Source: Rostrohypoxylon terebratum (lineage: Eukaryota > Ascomycota > Sordariomycetes > Xylariales > Hypoxylaceae). From it: a stretch of 64,000 nucleotides of DNA. Location: the NCBI GenBank assembly GCA_022497145.1, contig MU385929.1, positions 1 to 64,000 of the forward strand, read 5' to 3'. The translations under genes were made by a program, and so were the position numbers. Shown piece by piece: positions 21,602-32,974 of the stretch. Under the pieces are notes generated by a model. The model worked only from the letters and a program-made list of their open reading frames with translations, was not told the DNA's origin and did not search any database. Positions within the stretch are counted from its first letter, which is position 1. Each line of letters opens with the position of its first letter.

Positions 21602-22800
21602 CAGCGGAGACTAAGGCGCGGCTCTTGAAAAAACTCTCAACAAATGGACTTTTGACCCCGCGGTGAAGGGAGAGAAGACATGCGAACACGGCGTAAAACA
21701 CGCATACCTCGCAGTGTTGGGCTGTAGGTAGCCGTCCATAAAGAATGATAACGTGGGTATATGGGTATAGGGTATAGGGTATAGGGCATACGGGTATACG
21801 GGATATCCTAATCAGGTAGTAGCTCTGTAGTAGATTGACCAAGGACGAACAGAATAGTGACAGATATCCAAATTTGCTATGTATTAATGACGATTGAGAA
21901 CGAAGAATCAAACTAGCAAAAGCTCCTAAACACTATGAATCACTACTCGAAGGACATGTGTCTCACGGAGGTGGGAAGTACACGAAGCGCGATGGCGATG
22001 GGTGAACATGATGGGATTCTGCGACGCCAGTCCACACACACCATGATCTAGAAGAAGGGTATGTGGTCCTATGAGGTGTCCTGATTGATATTAAATAAGG
22101 AAAAAGAGCTGAAGAGGGGAGCCCCTCGACTGTTTAAAAGGAAGACAGCTGGGTAGGGGTTCGAAAAAGGGATAGAGTCAGCCATCGTAACCCATCATAA
22201 CCCATCATAATTCCCTAAGGTTGGTACGGTGGTCAGGAGATGCGCCAAGCGTGCTCCGGATGCTCCAAACGATGAAGGAGGAAGCACCCCCAATATCAGC
22301 CGACCGCATGGTAATGTCCAGATATCACGCGGCAGATGATTGGTGGGCTCTCGAAGTTGTGTGAGTGACGCGAAGTGATTTTGACGGTGACCGAGGCCAC
22401 ATGGCGCGTGTGCTCGTCGTGATGAACCGTATCCGATAGCCCCCTAATTTCAGATTGATTCGATACGTCCATGTATATGATAATACTTCCCCTTTAAGTT
22501 TCAGTTAGTTTCCACGTTCCACATTGGGATATTGACGTTGATGTGATATAAGTTTCGAGAAGTTGAAGACGGAAAGATGCGAGATGCGCTAAATAGTTAA
22601 ATATGAAAGTACCCAGGTAATATGGATCCACTATCCGTAGATCTGGTTCAGTGGAGTTTAGCCCTGTAGGTTGGCAGTTGGTTGTAAGTTCCCAATTTTC
22701 CAACGTCTAATGACCCCCAGCCCCCGTAGCACCTGCCCTACAAACTATGGACTACTTCGTACTAGGTAAGTGTATCCACTAGGTAGATAACCCTGCAACC
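21602..22800. other. Intergenic region with a GGGTATA microsatellite
   Basis: No gene is supported. At about 21750-21805 a degenerate tandem of GGGTATA/GGGTATAC units occurs upstream of the DUF6594 gene. A doubled AACCCATCATA word is at about 22188-22210. The rest is unremarkable. Confidence 0.45.
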
Positions 22801-22947
22801 CAGGCAGAAAGACGTCAAAAAAAGTGCCCCATGTATTAATAATACTGCTATACACTGTCCTAGTTGACCAATCAGAAACCAGGAGATGTACAGTGCATTA
22901 CGGTACTATTAATACATAGGGCACTTTTTCTGACGCCCTTCTGCCAG
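22801..22947. mobile_element. Foldback (MITE-like) element, about 147 bp
   Basis: Two arms of about 48 bp are inverted copies, from CAGGCAGAAAGACGTCA at 22801 to the complement ending CTGCCAG at 22947. They share AAAAAGTGCCC and ATGTATTAATA blocks. Eight mismatches separate the arms; seven are transitions. The roughly 50-bp loop has no coding capacity. No clear target-site duplication is visible. It lies about 130 bp upstream of the PET112 ATG and so may be part of that promoter. Non-autonomous DNA-transposon origin is the likeliest reading; a simple palindrome is the alternative. Confidence 0.6.
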
Positions 22948-23075
22948 GATAGGACAGAGTGGGGCACCATGAGGGTTCGGGTTTGGCGCTTCTATTTTCT
23001 CAGTAATCAGGTCAGGTCACTTTTTTCTTCTCTCACAACCATAATACATGCTGCTTAACATTCTTAGAGGTCGAT

Positions 23076-24950
23076 ATGCCGCGGCCTAGAGTCGCTTCTC
23101 TGAGTAGATACCTGCTTTATGGCCAGTTCTCTACGGGAGGTTGTTTACGAGCACAAACCAGGACTATTCCTATAACTATTCCTAGAATAGTTCGGACATC
23201 TCAATGTCGAGCTGCCCACGTCGACGCCGCTTCCTCCCACCTTGAAAATGCGCCCTCGCCCATTCATGTCCCTTTGAGGAAACAATTGAATGACGAAGCG
23301 AAGAAGTTGAAAGCCTCAGGGAAGAAGAAGAAGAAGAAGAACATAAATAACCAAGTAGTTGATGGTTGGGAGCTCACCGTGGGCATTGAAATACATGCGC
23401 AATTAAATACTGCAAAGAAGCTCTTCTCACCTGCTACGACCTCCTTCAACGACGAGCCGAACTCTCACGTCGCCTACTTTGACTTGGCCACGCCAGGCAG
23501 TCAACCCATCTTTCAGAAAGAAACGCTCATCCCGGCATTGAGAGCTGCGCTTGCGCTTGATTGTAACATACAAAACATAAGCCGATTCGATAGGAAACAC
23601 TACTTTCACTGGGATCAGCCGTCGGGATATCAAATCACGCAGTATTATGAACCGTTTGCGCGGGATGGCAAAATCACACTTCAACCTCGGGACGGAATCG
23701 CGGCGGAGGACGGCGACGGTATTTCCGTGGGTATCAAGCAAATTCAGATGGAGCAGGATACGGCCAAAACCATGGCACAACCTGACAATGTCCACTGGGT
23801 TGATTTCAACCGTACTGGTGTCCCCTTGATTGAGATTATCACTCTACCTGATATTCACCATCCTGCTACGGCCGCTGCTCTGGTTAGGAAGGTCCAGGTT
23901 TTGTTGAATGCCGTCGATGCATGCGTCTTTGGCATGGAGGCCGGTGGGCTACGTGCAGACGTCAATGTCTCCGTTCGAAGAAGCAATGATCCCTCTGCGC
24001 CCCTAGGACAGAGAACCGAAATCAAGAATTTGAGCAGTTTGAAGGCTGTAGAGGATGCCATTATCGCTGAGCGGGATAGGCAGATCGCCGTTCTCGAATC
24101 TGGAGGAACCATAGCAAGCGAGACGCGAGGATGGTCGATTGGTTCGACTGAGACCCGTCGCTTACGTGGCAAGGAAGGCGAGGTTGACTACAGATACATG
24201 CCGGATCCTGACCTAGCTCCTGTCATCATCGGCGACGATTTAGTCAATCACCTCCGTGAACGCATGGGCGAACTCCCCGACGCCGAAATCGAAGAATTAA
24301 TTGAACGATTTGGGCTCTCGACTAAAGATGCACAATCTCTAGTAGCACTTGATAGGGGAAAGCGAGTCGAGTATTTTTGGAACGTCGTTGACCTCCTCGC
24401 CAAACGATTTGGCGCAAATGCAAATTCTCCCCAATATTTGTCAGGTTACCAACTTGCGGCCAATTGGTCTCTGCACGAATTAGATCGACTAACATCAGCG
24501 CGCATTGAAGATGACGCACTGGATCTGGGCCTTACAGAAGACGGCCAATGCGATCGTGTGCCTGTCAGGTACCTCGCCGATATCTTGTTTTACCTCCACC
24601 AGCGCAAGATCACTACAAAAATAGCAAAGGAACTCCTATGGGCCGTCTTCCGTCGAAGGGTACCGGAAGATTATCCTACAATTGACGCGGTGATCAACGA
24701 GGAGAACCTATGGTTTAACGAGCTTGATGAAGAAGAATACGTTGAGCTCGCACGTACCGTAGTCGAGGGTCAAGACGATGTCGTGAAGCAGTTCGTAGAC
24801 TATAAGCAATACCCCCAAGGGAAGCTAATGTTTCTAGTGGGTCGAATGATCAAGCTGGGTGCCGAGGAAAGAATCGACCCCAAAGAAGCCGAGAGGGTCA
24901 TGAAGCAAGTGTTGGAAGAAGTAGTCGCAACTAAAAAAAGACAAAGCTAG
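23076..24950 (+). CDS. PET112: Mitochondrial glutamyl-tRNA(Gln) amidotransferase subunit B
   Basis: Single-exon, 624-aa protein of the GatB/PET112 family. With GatA-like and GatF/GatC-like partners it converts Glu-tRNA(Gln) to Gln-tRNA(Gln) in mitochondria. The N-terminus is Arg/Ser-rich without acids (MPRPRVASLSRYLLYGQF), a plausible transit peptide. The catalytic domain begins near 98 with TVGIEIHAQL, then YFHWDQPSGYQITQYYEP, QDTAKT, DFNRTGVPLIEI, GLRADVNVS and RTEIKNLSS, all GatB signatures. The tail (about 460-620) is the helical GatB/YqeY tRNA-binding domain. A poly-Lys stretch (84-89) precedes the domain. A foldback repeat lies just upstream of the start. Confidence 0.95.
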   Translation: MPRPRVASLSRYLLYGQFSTGGCLRAQTRTIPITIPRIVRTSQCRAAHVDAASSHLENAPSPIHVPLRKQLNDEAKKLKASGKKKKKKNINNQVVDGWELTVGIEIHAQLNTAKKLFSPATTSFNDEPNSHVAYFDLATPGSQPIFQKETLIPALRAALALDCNIQNISRFDRKHYFHWDQPSGYQITQYYEPFARDGKITLQPRDGIAAEDGDGISVGIKQIQMEQDTAKTMAQPDNVHWVDFNRTGVPLIEIITLPDIHHPATAAALVRKVQVLLNAVDACVFGMEAGGLRADVNVSVRRSNDPSAPLGQRTEIKNLSSLKAVEDAIIAERDRQIAVLESGGTIASETRGWSIGSTETRRLRGKEGEVDYRYMPDPDLAPVIIGDDLVNHLRERMGELPDAEIEELIERFGLSTKDAQSLVALDRGKRVEYFWNVVDLLAKRFGANANSPQYLSGYQLAANWSLHELDRLTSARIEDDALDLGLTEDGQCDRVPVRYLADILFYLHQRKITTKIAKELLWAVFRRRVPEDYPTIDAVINEENLWFNELDEEEYVELARTVVEGQDDVVKQFVDYKQYPQGKLMFLVGRMIKLGAEERIDPKEAERVMKQVLEEVVATKKRQS

Positions 24951-25251
24951 ATTTGATATTTGGTCTAGCTGTTATATACACATGCATATGAATCTGTCAC
25001 TCCAAGATACCCCTAATACGATTTAGATCTCTACCCTCCCGAGTGAAGGCCGATTGACTACCTACAGACTATGAGTCACGTCATTTAAGCTAACCGAGCA
25101 CGACATATCAGTAATATCAGTAATACGCCTAGCTAACTGCCTCCATACCTTGCATCCACAAATATATATATATAATGTAGCACCAAAGACTCTACCTTTC
25201 CAAATCGTCGAATTTCAGCTAAGCAACCTAAATCCACGTAACGCATACGAG
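24951..25251. other. Intergenic / 5' leader
   Basis: 301 bp between PET112 and the glyoxalase-like gene, both on the plus strand. An AT dinucleotide run (ATATATATATAT, about 25162-25173) lies about 80 bp before the ATG and may be a core promoter. An in-frame extension upstream of 25252 has no ATG. Confidence 0.4.
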
Positions 25252-26166
25252 ATGGCACCCTCTGCAGAAACCACCCCGCTCGTCGATCACATCGTGATCC
25301 TAGTCCCCCACTCTTTCCTGACGGCCCCACCCTCGTGGTTCTTGGAGGTCTTCCACTTCCACGCCGGGGGCCGCCACGCCGACGGCCGAACCGAGAACTC
25401 GCTCGTTTACCTGGCCGACGGCGCGTACCTCGAGTTCATCGCCTTCGTGCCGGGGCTCGACCCCGCCGACCGGGCTACGCACCACTGGGGGGAAAAGAAG
25501 GAGGGGCACGTCATCGATTGGGCCGTCACGCTACCTTCGACCGCCGTCGACGACGCCGAAAGGGAGAGGGAGAGAGCGGGCGCAGGAGGCGGAGGCGGCG
25601 AACTGCGGTTGGAGAAATTGTTCCGCGAGGTGCAGCGCAAGGTCCGGGAGCAGGACACGGGGATCGTGTATGCGGACCTAAGACGCGGAGGACGGATAAG
25701 ACCTGATGGCGAGGTGCTGAAGTGGAGTACTGCGTTTGCGAAGCGTGAAGATGGAGAAGCGCTCGAGTTGGGGACTCTGCCCTTTTGGTGTTTGGATGTC
25801 ACGCCCCGCCATCTAAGGGTCCCGTTCGAGGAGCCGGGGAATGCGAAACATCCGTCCAGCGTGGTGGGTGTGGCTAAAGTCGAAATCCATCCCGAATCGC
25901 CGAAGACGGCGGAAAGCGCTAAGGGAGTCTACGATGCGTTGTTCGGGGAGCAGACTACTGAGAGTGAGTGGAAGCTCAGTAGTTTGGCCGGAGCCAATGT
26001 GCATTCAGGAGGCTCTGTATGTTTGGGCGCGTCAGATGGGCCGGCGAGGATTGATATTACATTCTTTACGGACGATGCTCGTTGGGTTGGGAAGTCCGTT
26101 GGTGGGAAGATTGATGGGGAGACTACACTTACGTTTCACCTCATCTCTGCCTCCGGAGCTAAGTGA
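25252..26166 (+). CDS. Glyoxalase-like domain protein
   Basis: Single-exon, 304-aa protein starting MAPSAETTPLVDHIVIL, the first ATG of the frame. LVDHIVILV with the metal-site-like His, FHFHAGGRHADGRTENSLVYLADGAYLEFIAF and a second half with GVAKVEIHPES are the repeated beta-alpha-beta modules of the glyoxalase/bleomycin-resistance superfamily, specifically the Glyoxalase_3-like fungal group. Substrate is unknown. A Gly/Glu-rich insertion (ERERERAGAGGGGG, about 103-116) interrupts the domain. It contains no signal peptide, so it is likely cytosolic. Confidence 0.8.
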   Translation: MAPSAETTPLVDHIVILVPHSFLTAPPSWFLEVFHFHAGGRHADGRTENSLVYLADGAYLEFIAFVPGLDPADRATHHWGEKKEGHVIDWAVTLPSTAVDDAERERERAGAGGGGGELRLEKLFREVQRKVREQDTGIVYADLRRGGRIRPDGEVLKWSTAFAKREDGEALELGTLPFWCLDVTPRHLRVPFEEPGNAKHPSSVVGVAKVEIHPESPKTAESAKGVYDALFGEQTTESEWKLSSLAGANVHSGGSVCLGASDGPARIDITFFTDDARWVGKSVGGKIDGETTLTFHLISASGAK

Positions 26167-26425
26167 TGTTGTTAGGTATTTTATAAGTATCTAAATTTGC
26201 AGCGATCTCAATGGAAGTAAATCTGTTGATTTACTGTCTCATATCAGCGAGGTCAGCATCCTCTATTTGAAGCATTCTAGTATGTAAAATATGACGCATA
26301 ATATATAAATCATACATAGTATAGATATATGTTAACTCCGGGCAAAACCAATTGCTTGCGATGAATGGTCAGTTATAAGATCAGCTTGAGGGTAGAACTT
26401 TTTAGGGTTTCTAGCAACCATTTTA

Positions 26426-27328
26426 TTAATTGCCATTAGAAGCCACTGGTTTAGGTTGCGGTGACGAAACCAGCGCCCATGCTTCCTTTTGCCTCAAGAA
26501 GTGTTCGATCCTTTCTTGCCTGTCCAGAGGTGCTTGATTGCGCTGTCGCTGCCTCATTGCGTAACTGATAGCCTCGTGGTGCTCGTCTCTCATGTCCACG
26601 AGATTCGTCGCGCTCGCGCTCGCTCGCCGTGCTTGACCTAGACTTCCGACAACAACAAACATGCATAAGATACTTGCGAACAGTGCATTGGACATGTACA
26701 AGGGCTGCTGCTCTTCCTTTTTGCCGTCCCTCTCCCGATACCATCGTTCCCAGTCTTCCCACGTCGCATTCATACTGGCATTCCCAGGCATGTCTCTCCA
26801 TGACTTATCGGCGTCGCGGTATATATTCTCCATACTCCGTGTCCCTCCCCACCCAGAACCGTATAGATCGTATGCGCGGCGCCTGGTCGGGTCGCTGAGT
26901 ATTTGGTTCGCGGCGACGACCAGCCGATAGCGCTCCAGTCTAGTCGCATGTGACAAAGAATAGTGGTGCGTATGTTGGTGCCGATCTGGGTGATAGAGCT
27001 TGACCAATTCATAAAATTTAGACTTGCTGTAAGGCGCACTCCTGTGTTGGTCAAATATCTCGTAGGGTGTGGGATTCGACGACGAGGGCCAAGCGTGGGG
27101 ATCGTGGGAGGAGTTATCCGGCTTGTTCGGTCCACCAGACGTAGTGGCGTAGCATCGTTTTCGATGGAATGTATATTCATGGTCTCTTTTTTGAGACCAT
27201 TGAGGTCGTTGGGTGGCCGAATTACATGGTGACGTTATGCAAGGACCATTGAAAAGGTGAGGCGGCGAGAGAAAGGAGGGGAGATTAGAGCTGGAGCAAA
27301 ACGCGACGGTTGATTTCCTGAAAATCAT
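26426..27328 (-). CDS. Mitochondrial-type J-domain protein
   Basis: Single-exon, 300-aa protein. The N-terminus (1-60) is basic and Ser-rich with RKRCYATTSG, which resembles a mitochondrial presequence with a cleavage region. A J-domain spans about 85-160: TPYEIFD, LVKLYHPDR (HPD at 113-115, the Hsp70-stimulating tripeptide), and RRRAYDLYGSGWGG. It is followed by a WEDWERWYRE segment and one hydrophobic helix (about 213-231, ALFASILCMFVVVGSLGQA), with a coiled Arg/Gln-rich tail. The layout suits a membrane-anchored J-protein of the mitochondrial inner membrane, as found throughout filamentous ascomycetes. It is divergent from DHH1 across a 2.3-kb spacer. Confidence 0.85.
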   Translation of the reverse strand: MIFRKSTVAFCSSSNLPSFLSPPHLFNGPCITSPCNSATQRPQWSQKRDHEYTFHRKRCYATTSGGPNKPDNSSHDPHAWPSSSNPTPYEIFDQHRSAPYSKSKFYELVKLYHPDRHQHTHHYSLSHATRLERYRLVVAANQILSDPTRRRAYDLYGSGWGGTRSMENIYRDADKSWRDMPGNASMNATWEDWERWYRERDGKKEEQQPLYMSNALFASILCMFVVVGSLGQARRASASATNLVDMRDEHHEAISYAMRQRQRNQAPLDRQERIEHFLRQKEAWALVSSPQPKPVASNGN

Positions 27329-29593
27329 AGTCTACTGATGTAGCGCATTGCTCATGAATCCCCTCGGTGAAGGGTTCATTGTTGACGATAATGATGGCCT
27401 GGCGGGATGGAGGTTCTTTATAAGATAAAGATGTTGCGGAATGGTTTGCTTCCAAGACACCTGGATGGGTACTATGAGAAGGTTCGAAGAGGTGAGAGAG
27501 GTAAGAGAGTTGAGAGAGTTCCAAGGTTACGACATCCACATTCCTGCCGCTGTACATTTGAAATAGCTCAAACCCGCGCAGACCGGCAGACCGATGTGCC
27601 GATTTAGTACGTAACCGCAGCGTGGTGAAGCAATTGTAGGCACTTTATCCGCTATAAGGTTAGCGCTAACTCCAGTCATGCGGTCATCCATGTGGATGCT
27701 TTTAGGTATTACATGATCGCAAGTATCTTTTCAAAGTTAACACTGCCAGACAGGTGGCATCAGACCCATACCTAAGTACCTACGTACCTAGATAAGCTGA
27801 TAAGATCCCCTATCTCAGGCCCAGGGTTCCCGCCTTCAAAGTTCAGCCTCAACGTCGCGGGGTCATCCGTCAAGACCCCAGTTAAATGTCGGGTCAAAGC
27901 CGGTCCGGCCGTTATGTGCCTAGGCTGGAGGGTGATCCTGTGGCTCATGAAAATGGATCCACCCAGCTTGTTTGTACCTGGTACCACGACTTTACCACCA
28001 ATTTACCTTTAGTTTACCTTTAAGCACTTAGCAGGCACATCCATTACTACCATTGTTCCCTATTATCCTAGCAGCATCCACACCAGGGCTATGGTTAACC
28101 CACTGAACAGTACCTATTGAACCACCCGCCCGAACCCCGATTTGTAGTAGTGGGTAGGTACTAGGTATATAGGTACTGGATACATATCCAAATACCAAAG
28201 CACCAAAAGCACCAAGCACGATCCTATTAAAACAACTTCCTCTCAAATCTTCAAATCTTCTTTGCGCACACCCACTTCTATCAATTCTACGAGATGCTTC
28301 TTCTCTAAACTCAAAAACCCTCTACCTCTCTGCCTCTCTACCTCTTCCGCAACAAACCCACACTACTACACCACTACACCACTCCACCACTCCACCACTC
28401 CACACAAAAATATCTTAGGTGCTTTGCAGCCTTACTGCTCAATTTTACAACAAGAACAAAAAAACAATCCTCATCTGAACTTGGACCTGAGAACCTGTCT
28501 TTTTTTTCGAGTCTGCAAAGATTTGAATGAAACCTGGATCATCTAAATCCGCATACCAGAAATTCCTTCGCGATCACAAATCGAGAATAATTTCCACCAT
28601 TGAAACCCAACAACCTCGATCCTCCACTCTCGACACTTTCGACTCTCGACTACCTCCATCCGTAATCGACCACGAAAAAATCCTTCCCTCATCTCTTTGG
28701 TGACCCGTCACCCGCCCGCTGCATTTTGTGCTCTGCGTCCAAAAGCAAACAATAGCGGCTTCACCTTGTGCCCGTTAGGTGTTTCAGGAACCACCTTCAC
28801 GTCCCTCATTCGGTCAAGTCGAATCTCGCATGCTACAGAAACTTGAATCTCGTCAAGGTATGTTTACGCGTTTGTGTACAGCATATTTAACATCTATTCC
28901 CTGTATATTCGCGTCTATCTTGTCCCCCTCGCCCCCCTCGTCTCCCTCGTCCCCCCTCTGCTCATTGTCTATCTATCTATCTATCTACCTTACTTTGGTC
29001 GTGTATGCCGTTTGCCTCGATATTACCTATCTATCCAGAGGCCTCCTCTCGGTGCCTGGCTCTAGATAATATCATGGCCAGCAGTATACATATGAAAGCA
29101 ACACATAAATCCTATATCTTTGAATTTTACGAGTTCCCTCCAATTCTCATCTCTACCCGATTAATTGCAAAAATTGATGAAGCTGGGTTACTTTAGCGTC
29201 ATCCAGACCTTCAGAATACCCACAGCTCCGCTGACTTTTTAAAGGACCAATCCACTCGCGACAATTTCACGACCTACTTCACGAACCCACGCACAAATCA
29301 CCTTTCCGCCCGACAAACAGTTGTCATACCTTACCTCGGGACCCCCTTAACTACGCTACTTACAACAACACAATACCACACCGTTGCTCGTTCCCGTAAG
29401 AGCCTCTCACGCTCTACCACACCACATCACCCAGTGTCTCCTCGCACAATCACATTCTTTCCTTGCGTACTACCTTTCAACGGTATATGGTCCGCACAGG
29501 AAGTTGACTATTAGACCGTGATATCTCGCAAGAATACCAACAAACATCAGCTCGAGACGATTCCGCATCACCAACGCGGATCATACCAACATC
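27329..29593. promoter_or_regulatory. Divergent upstream region of the J-protein and DHH1 genes, long DHH1 leader
   Basis: No coding gene is supported in 2.26 kb. From about 28270 to 29590 the plus strand is pyrimidine-rich (CCACTACACCACT-type repeats at 28365-28402, CCCCTCGCCCCCCTCGTC at 28921-28960, a CTAT tandem at 28971-28990). This is typical of a long DHH1 5' leader. A GTATGT donor at 28858 suggests a leader intron whose acceptor I cannot fix. Upstream short open frames would make translation control plausible. Confidence 0.45.
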
Positions 29594-31153
29594 ATGACAG
29601 ACTCTTTAGCAGCGAAATTACGGGCCTCGACCCTCAATGATGGCGCTCAAAACGACGATTGGAAGAAGAGTCTTAACTTACCTACTCGTGACAACAGACA
29701 ACAAACAGAGGACGTCACAAACACTAAGGGCTTAGAATGGGAAGATTTCAACCTGAAGCGAGACCTATTAATGGGCATATTCGAAGCTGGCTTTGAGAAA
29801 CCATCCCCCATCCAAGAAGAATCGATACCGGTAGGCCTGACCGGACGGGACATCCTAGCTCGAGCGAAAAACGGTACTGGCAAGACGGCAGCGTTCGTCG
29901 TGCCTGCTCTAGAACGAATCAATCCCAAGGTTAACAAGATCCAATGCCTGATATTGGTGCCGACAAGAGAACTCGCTATGCAGACATCGCAGGTCTGCAA
30001 GACCCTTGGCAAGCACCTAGGTGTCAACGTTATGGTTACCACTGGAGGTACCACCCTCCGAGATGATATCGTCCGTCTTCAGGATCCTGTCCACATAGTA
30101 GTGGGCACTCCCGGCCGTATTCTCGATCTAGCTGGCAAGAACGTTGCTGATCTCAGCGAATGTCTCATGTTCATCATGGACGAAGCCGATAAGCTGCTGT
30201 CAATCGAGTTCACCCCTGTCATCGAACAACTACTGCAATACCACCCCAAGGACCGCCAGATCATGCTCTTCTCGGCCACATTCCCCCTGTCGGTTAAGGA
30301 TTTCTCTGATAAGAACATGGAAAGACCTTACGAGATTAATCTGATGGACGAACTGACGTTGCGTGGTATCACTCAATACTACGCCTTCGTCGAAGAGAAG
30401 CAGAAGGTCCACTGCTTGAACACACTCTTCTCTAAGTTGCAGATCAATCAGTCCATCATCTTCTGTAACTCGACCAATCGTGTGGAACTACTAGCCAAGA
30501 AGATAACAGAGCTTGGTTATTCATGTTTTTACAGTCACGCCAGGATGGCACAGCACGCGCGTAACCGAGTTTTCCACGACTTCCGCAATGGCGTCTGCCG
30601 CAATCTCGTCTGTTCCGATCTCTTGACCCGCGGTATCGATATTCAGGCCGTGAATGTCGTCATTAACTTCGACTTCCCGAAGAATGCGGAAACCTATCTA
30701 CATCGTATCGGTCGTTCTGGTCGTTACGGCCATCTTGGTCTAGCCATTAACTTGATCAACTGGGATGATCGATTCAACTTGTACAATATTGAGAAGGACT
30801 TGGGTACCGAAATTCAGCCAATTCCTGCCACCATCGACAAAAGTCTTTACGTTTACGATAATCCAGAGAGCATCCCTCGTCCGGTCAATACATATACGTC
30901 TAAGCAATTGGAATCCAGCTCCCAGTCTCAAGCCATTGAGCAGCCAAACAACAACGGTCCTTCATCCCAGGGTAGGGGACAGAGTACTCAGAACAGCCGC
31001 GGTGGGCATTTCAACGACTCGCAGCCACCCCCGTATGGCCAGTCGAATCGTGGAGTGGGCCGTGGTGGTAACCGCGGCGGAAACCGAGGTCGGGGACGCG
31101 GCTACAACAACTACCGTGGTGGTGGCCGAGGTCAGGGCCAGCCACCCCAGTAG
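29594..31153 (+). CDS. dhh1: DEAD-box RNA helicase of the Dhh1/DDX6 family
   Basis: Single-exon, 519-aa protein. It carries every DEAD-box motif in order: Q-motif FEKPSPIQEESIP, ARAKNGTGKT (walker A, 91-98), PTRELA (123-128), TPGRILDL, DEAD (196-199), SAT (227-229), SDLLTRGID and HRIGRSGR (370-377). The KNGTGKT and IMDEADKLLS variants and the N-terminal WEDFNLKRDLLMGIFEAGFE identify the Dhh1/DDX6/Me31B group. That group promotes decapping and translational repression in P-bodies. The C-terminal 100 residues are Gln/Asn/Gly/Arg-rich with RGG repeats, suited to condensate formation and longer than in yeast. The ATG at 29594 matches the conserved N-terminus. Confidence 0.97.
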   Translation: MTDSLAAKLRASTLNDGAQNDDWKKSLNLPTRDNRQQTEDVTNTKGLEWEDFNLKRDLLMGIFEAGFEKPSPIQEESIPVGLTGRDILARAKNGTGKTAAFVVPALERINPKVNKIQCLILVPTRELAMQTSQVCKTLGKHLGVNVMVTTGGTTLRDDIVRLQDPVHIVVGTPGRILDLAGKNVADLSECLMFIMDEADKLLSIEFTPVIEQLLQYHPKDRQIMLFSATFPLSVKDFSDKNMERPYEINLMDELTLRGITQYYAFVEEKQKVHCLNTLFSKLQINQSIIFCNSTNRVELLAKKITELGYSCFYSHARMAQHARNRVFHDFRNGVCRNLVCSDLLTRGIDIQAVNVVINFDFPKNAETYLHRIGRSGRYGHLGLAINLINWDDRFNLYNIEKDLGTEIQPIPATIDKSLYVYDNPESIPRPVNTYTSKQLESSSQSQAIEQPNNNGPSSQGRGQSTQNSRGGHFNDSQPPPYGQSNRGVGRGGNRGGNRGRGRGYNNYRGGGRGQGQPPQ

Positions 31154-32974
31154 GACCCAACTCTACACTGACGCACCTAGACCCCGTGCTAGATATTCGG
31201 CATCGACAGGGGTCTCATGGGAGTTATCCCATTTCGACTGTACATATTTCTTCTGGATTCTTCTTGTGATTTGTAACATACCCTTTACGACATGTGCGTT
31301 GGTTCCTTGATTTCCAAATCGTTTCTCGATCTCATGAAGGCGATTCCTCGTGCAATCAATCACATGAGACCGGATTACTCTACGTTTGGACGAAATCGAG
31401 GAAAGGGGCAAAATACGGCGTTGGGCGTTTTTCATCCGCCTGTATGAGGTGGTTGGCATCGGACGAGCCTTTGGAAGCATGGATGGTGTGTACTCGATGT
31501 CAATGACGAGGAACGACTGCGAAGAGAAGAGAAATACACCGTTTCGACGACTCGCCGTACTTGGTCGCCTCATACCCAACACTTTCTCCCGATCAAATGA
31601 ACCCTCTTCTCTGCGAACTTTCTTTGGTTCAAACCCAAATCCACTCCAAAAAAATTTCTCAGCGAGCACCATTACAAGACCTTTAGCCGCGTGCAGCGAA
31701 CATCTAAGGCAAACACATCTGTCACCCGGACTATTCGACCTACACAACTGATAATTGCACTGCATCGATCCGACTGCAGGAGCATCGATACTGCGACATG
31801 TAGTATGACCAATTTCGACCACGACAAAATCTTCGATCCCAAGAAACTGCCATCATCGGATGAGCAATCTGATACCCAATTACGAACGACTTGCATGTTG
31901 TGGAAGTGAACCCGATCACCGGTAATCATCCCATCCTCGTTATCGTGAACAAGCCGCACCCTGGCCATGGGCATTTGACGGACTACTTCTGCAATAACCC
32001 TTAATGATTCTAATCGCATCGGACCCAAGTCAAGCAATGAAAGAACACTATTTCGAGAACCTAGAATTCCTGTCACAACGCCTCCCCATTCAACTTTTGG
32101 CGTACTAATGGGTTCGGTGAAGGGAAAAAATGAGAAAAATAAGAAAAAAAATAGAAAGGAAACGCTGGATAAGCTAGCAGACTTTCGAACTGGTCATATA
32201 CCCCTAAGGAGGTATAGGAGACTTGTGAGTTAGATAGTTTACTGAGCAATACAAGGTGGCTAATGAAGTCATCACTTTTCTTTCGCCTTCGTTTCGCTAC
32301 AATGCCTTATAGATGTGAATGTGAGTATCCGCGACGATATGGTTGCGGTTTGTCATAAATTTGCTGCTATCCACGAATCCCAGTCCCCTAAATATAGAAG
32401 TTTTCAAGTGCACTCCCACGTCCAATCTTAGACCTTTAGGCTTTAGCAAGCTACGCCAACGCAGTTCCTAGCGCACAAGCAGGGGCAAGATATCCCACAT
32501 CCGGCGCAACCTTCTTCACATTCTTTTAGTAGAAATAAATTCACAAGACATAAGATTTAAATACATGGTTCCAGCACAAATGGCCGTTCCCTACCCCATG
32601 GAGAGAATATACATTCCTGATGTCCGCTATCTATGATAAAGAGGAAGATCTCACAAGCAAAGACCTTCACCAGCGAGATTAGGGATGACCAGAATGGCTT
32701 CACCCGATTATAGACATCGCCCTAGGTACATACATATATGTGAAGCAGCTCCTCTCTAAGTCTCGGAATGGCTAATAGATATCAGAATCCACCAATACGT
32801 TAGATGATACCTACCACCTTGGAAGTTTAGGTACCTAGTACCCGTGTTTAGCGGGTTGCCCACTAAACTTTAGCGGTTGATCGCTATAACTTTTCGAAAG
32901 TTCAATCAACTTCGATGGCAATAATAATCAAAGGAACATGATTTTATTTTATTTTTCTAGTTGGAAGTCTTCAT
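31154..32974. other. Intergenic, DHH1 3' region; no supported gene
   Basis: Probably the DHH1 3' UTR in the first kilobase. A 219-codon minus-strand frame (31163-31822) and smaller frames overlap it but show no domain, biased codon pattern or partner exons. The run AAATGAGAAAAATAAGAAAAAAAATAG near 32128 is a plausible A-rich 3'-end element. Confidence 0.4.

Noticed and set aside
21750..21805. GGGTATA repeats as an internal telomere-like tract
   Set aside because: The unit differs from the fungal telomere repeat TTAGGG and is degenerate and short; it is better called a microsatellite.
31163..31822. 219-codon open frame on the minus strand downstream of DHH1
   Set aside because: It shows no domain or homology I recognise, no membrane or signal features, and overlaps the expected DHH1 3' UTR; a long chance frame is the simpler explanation.
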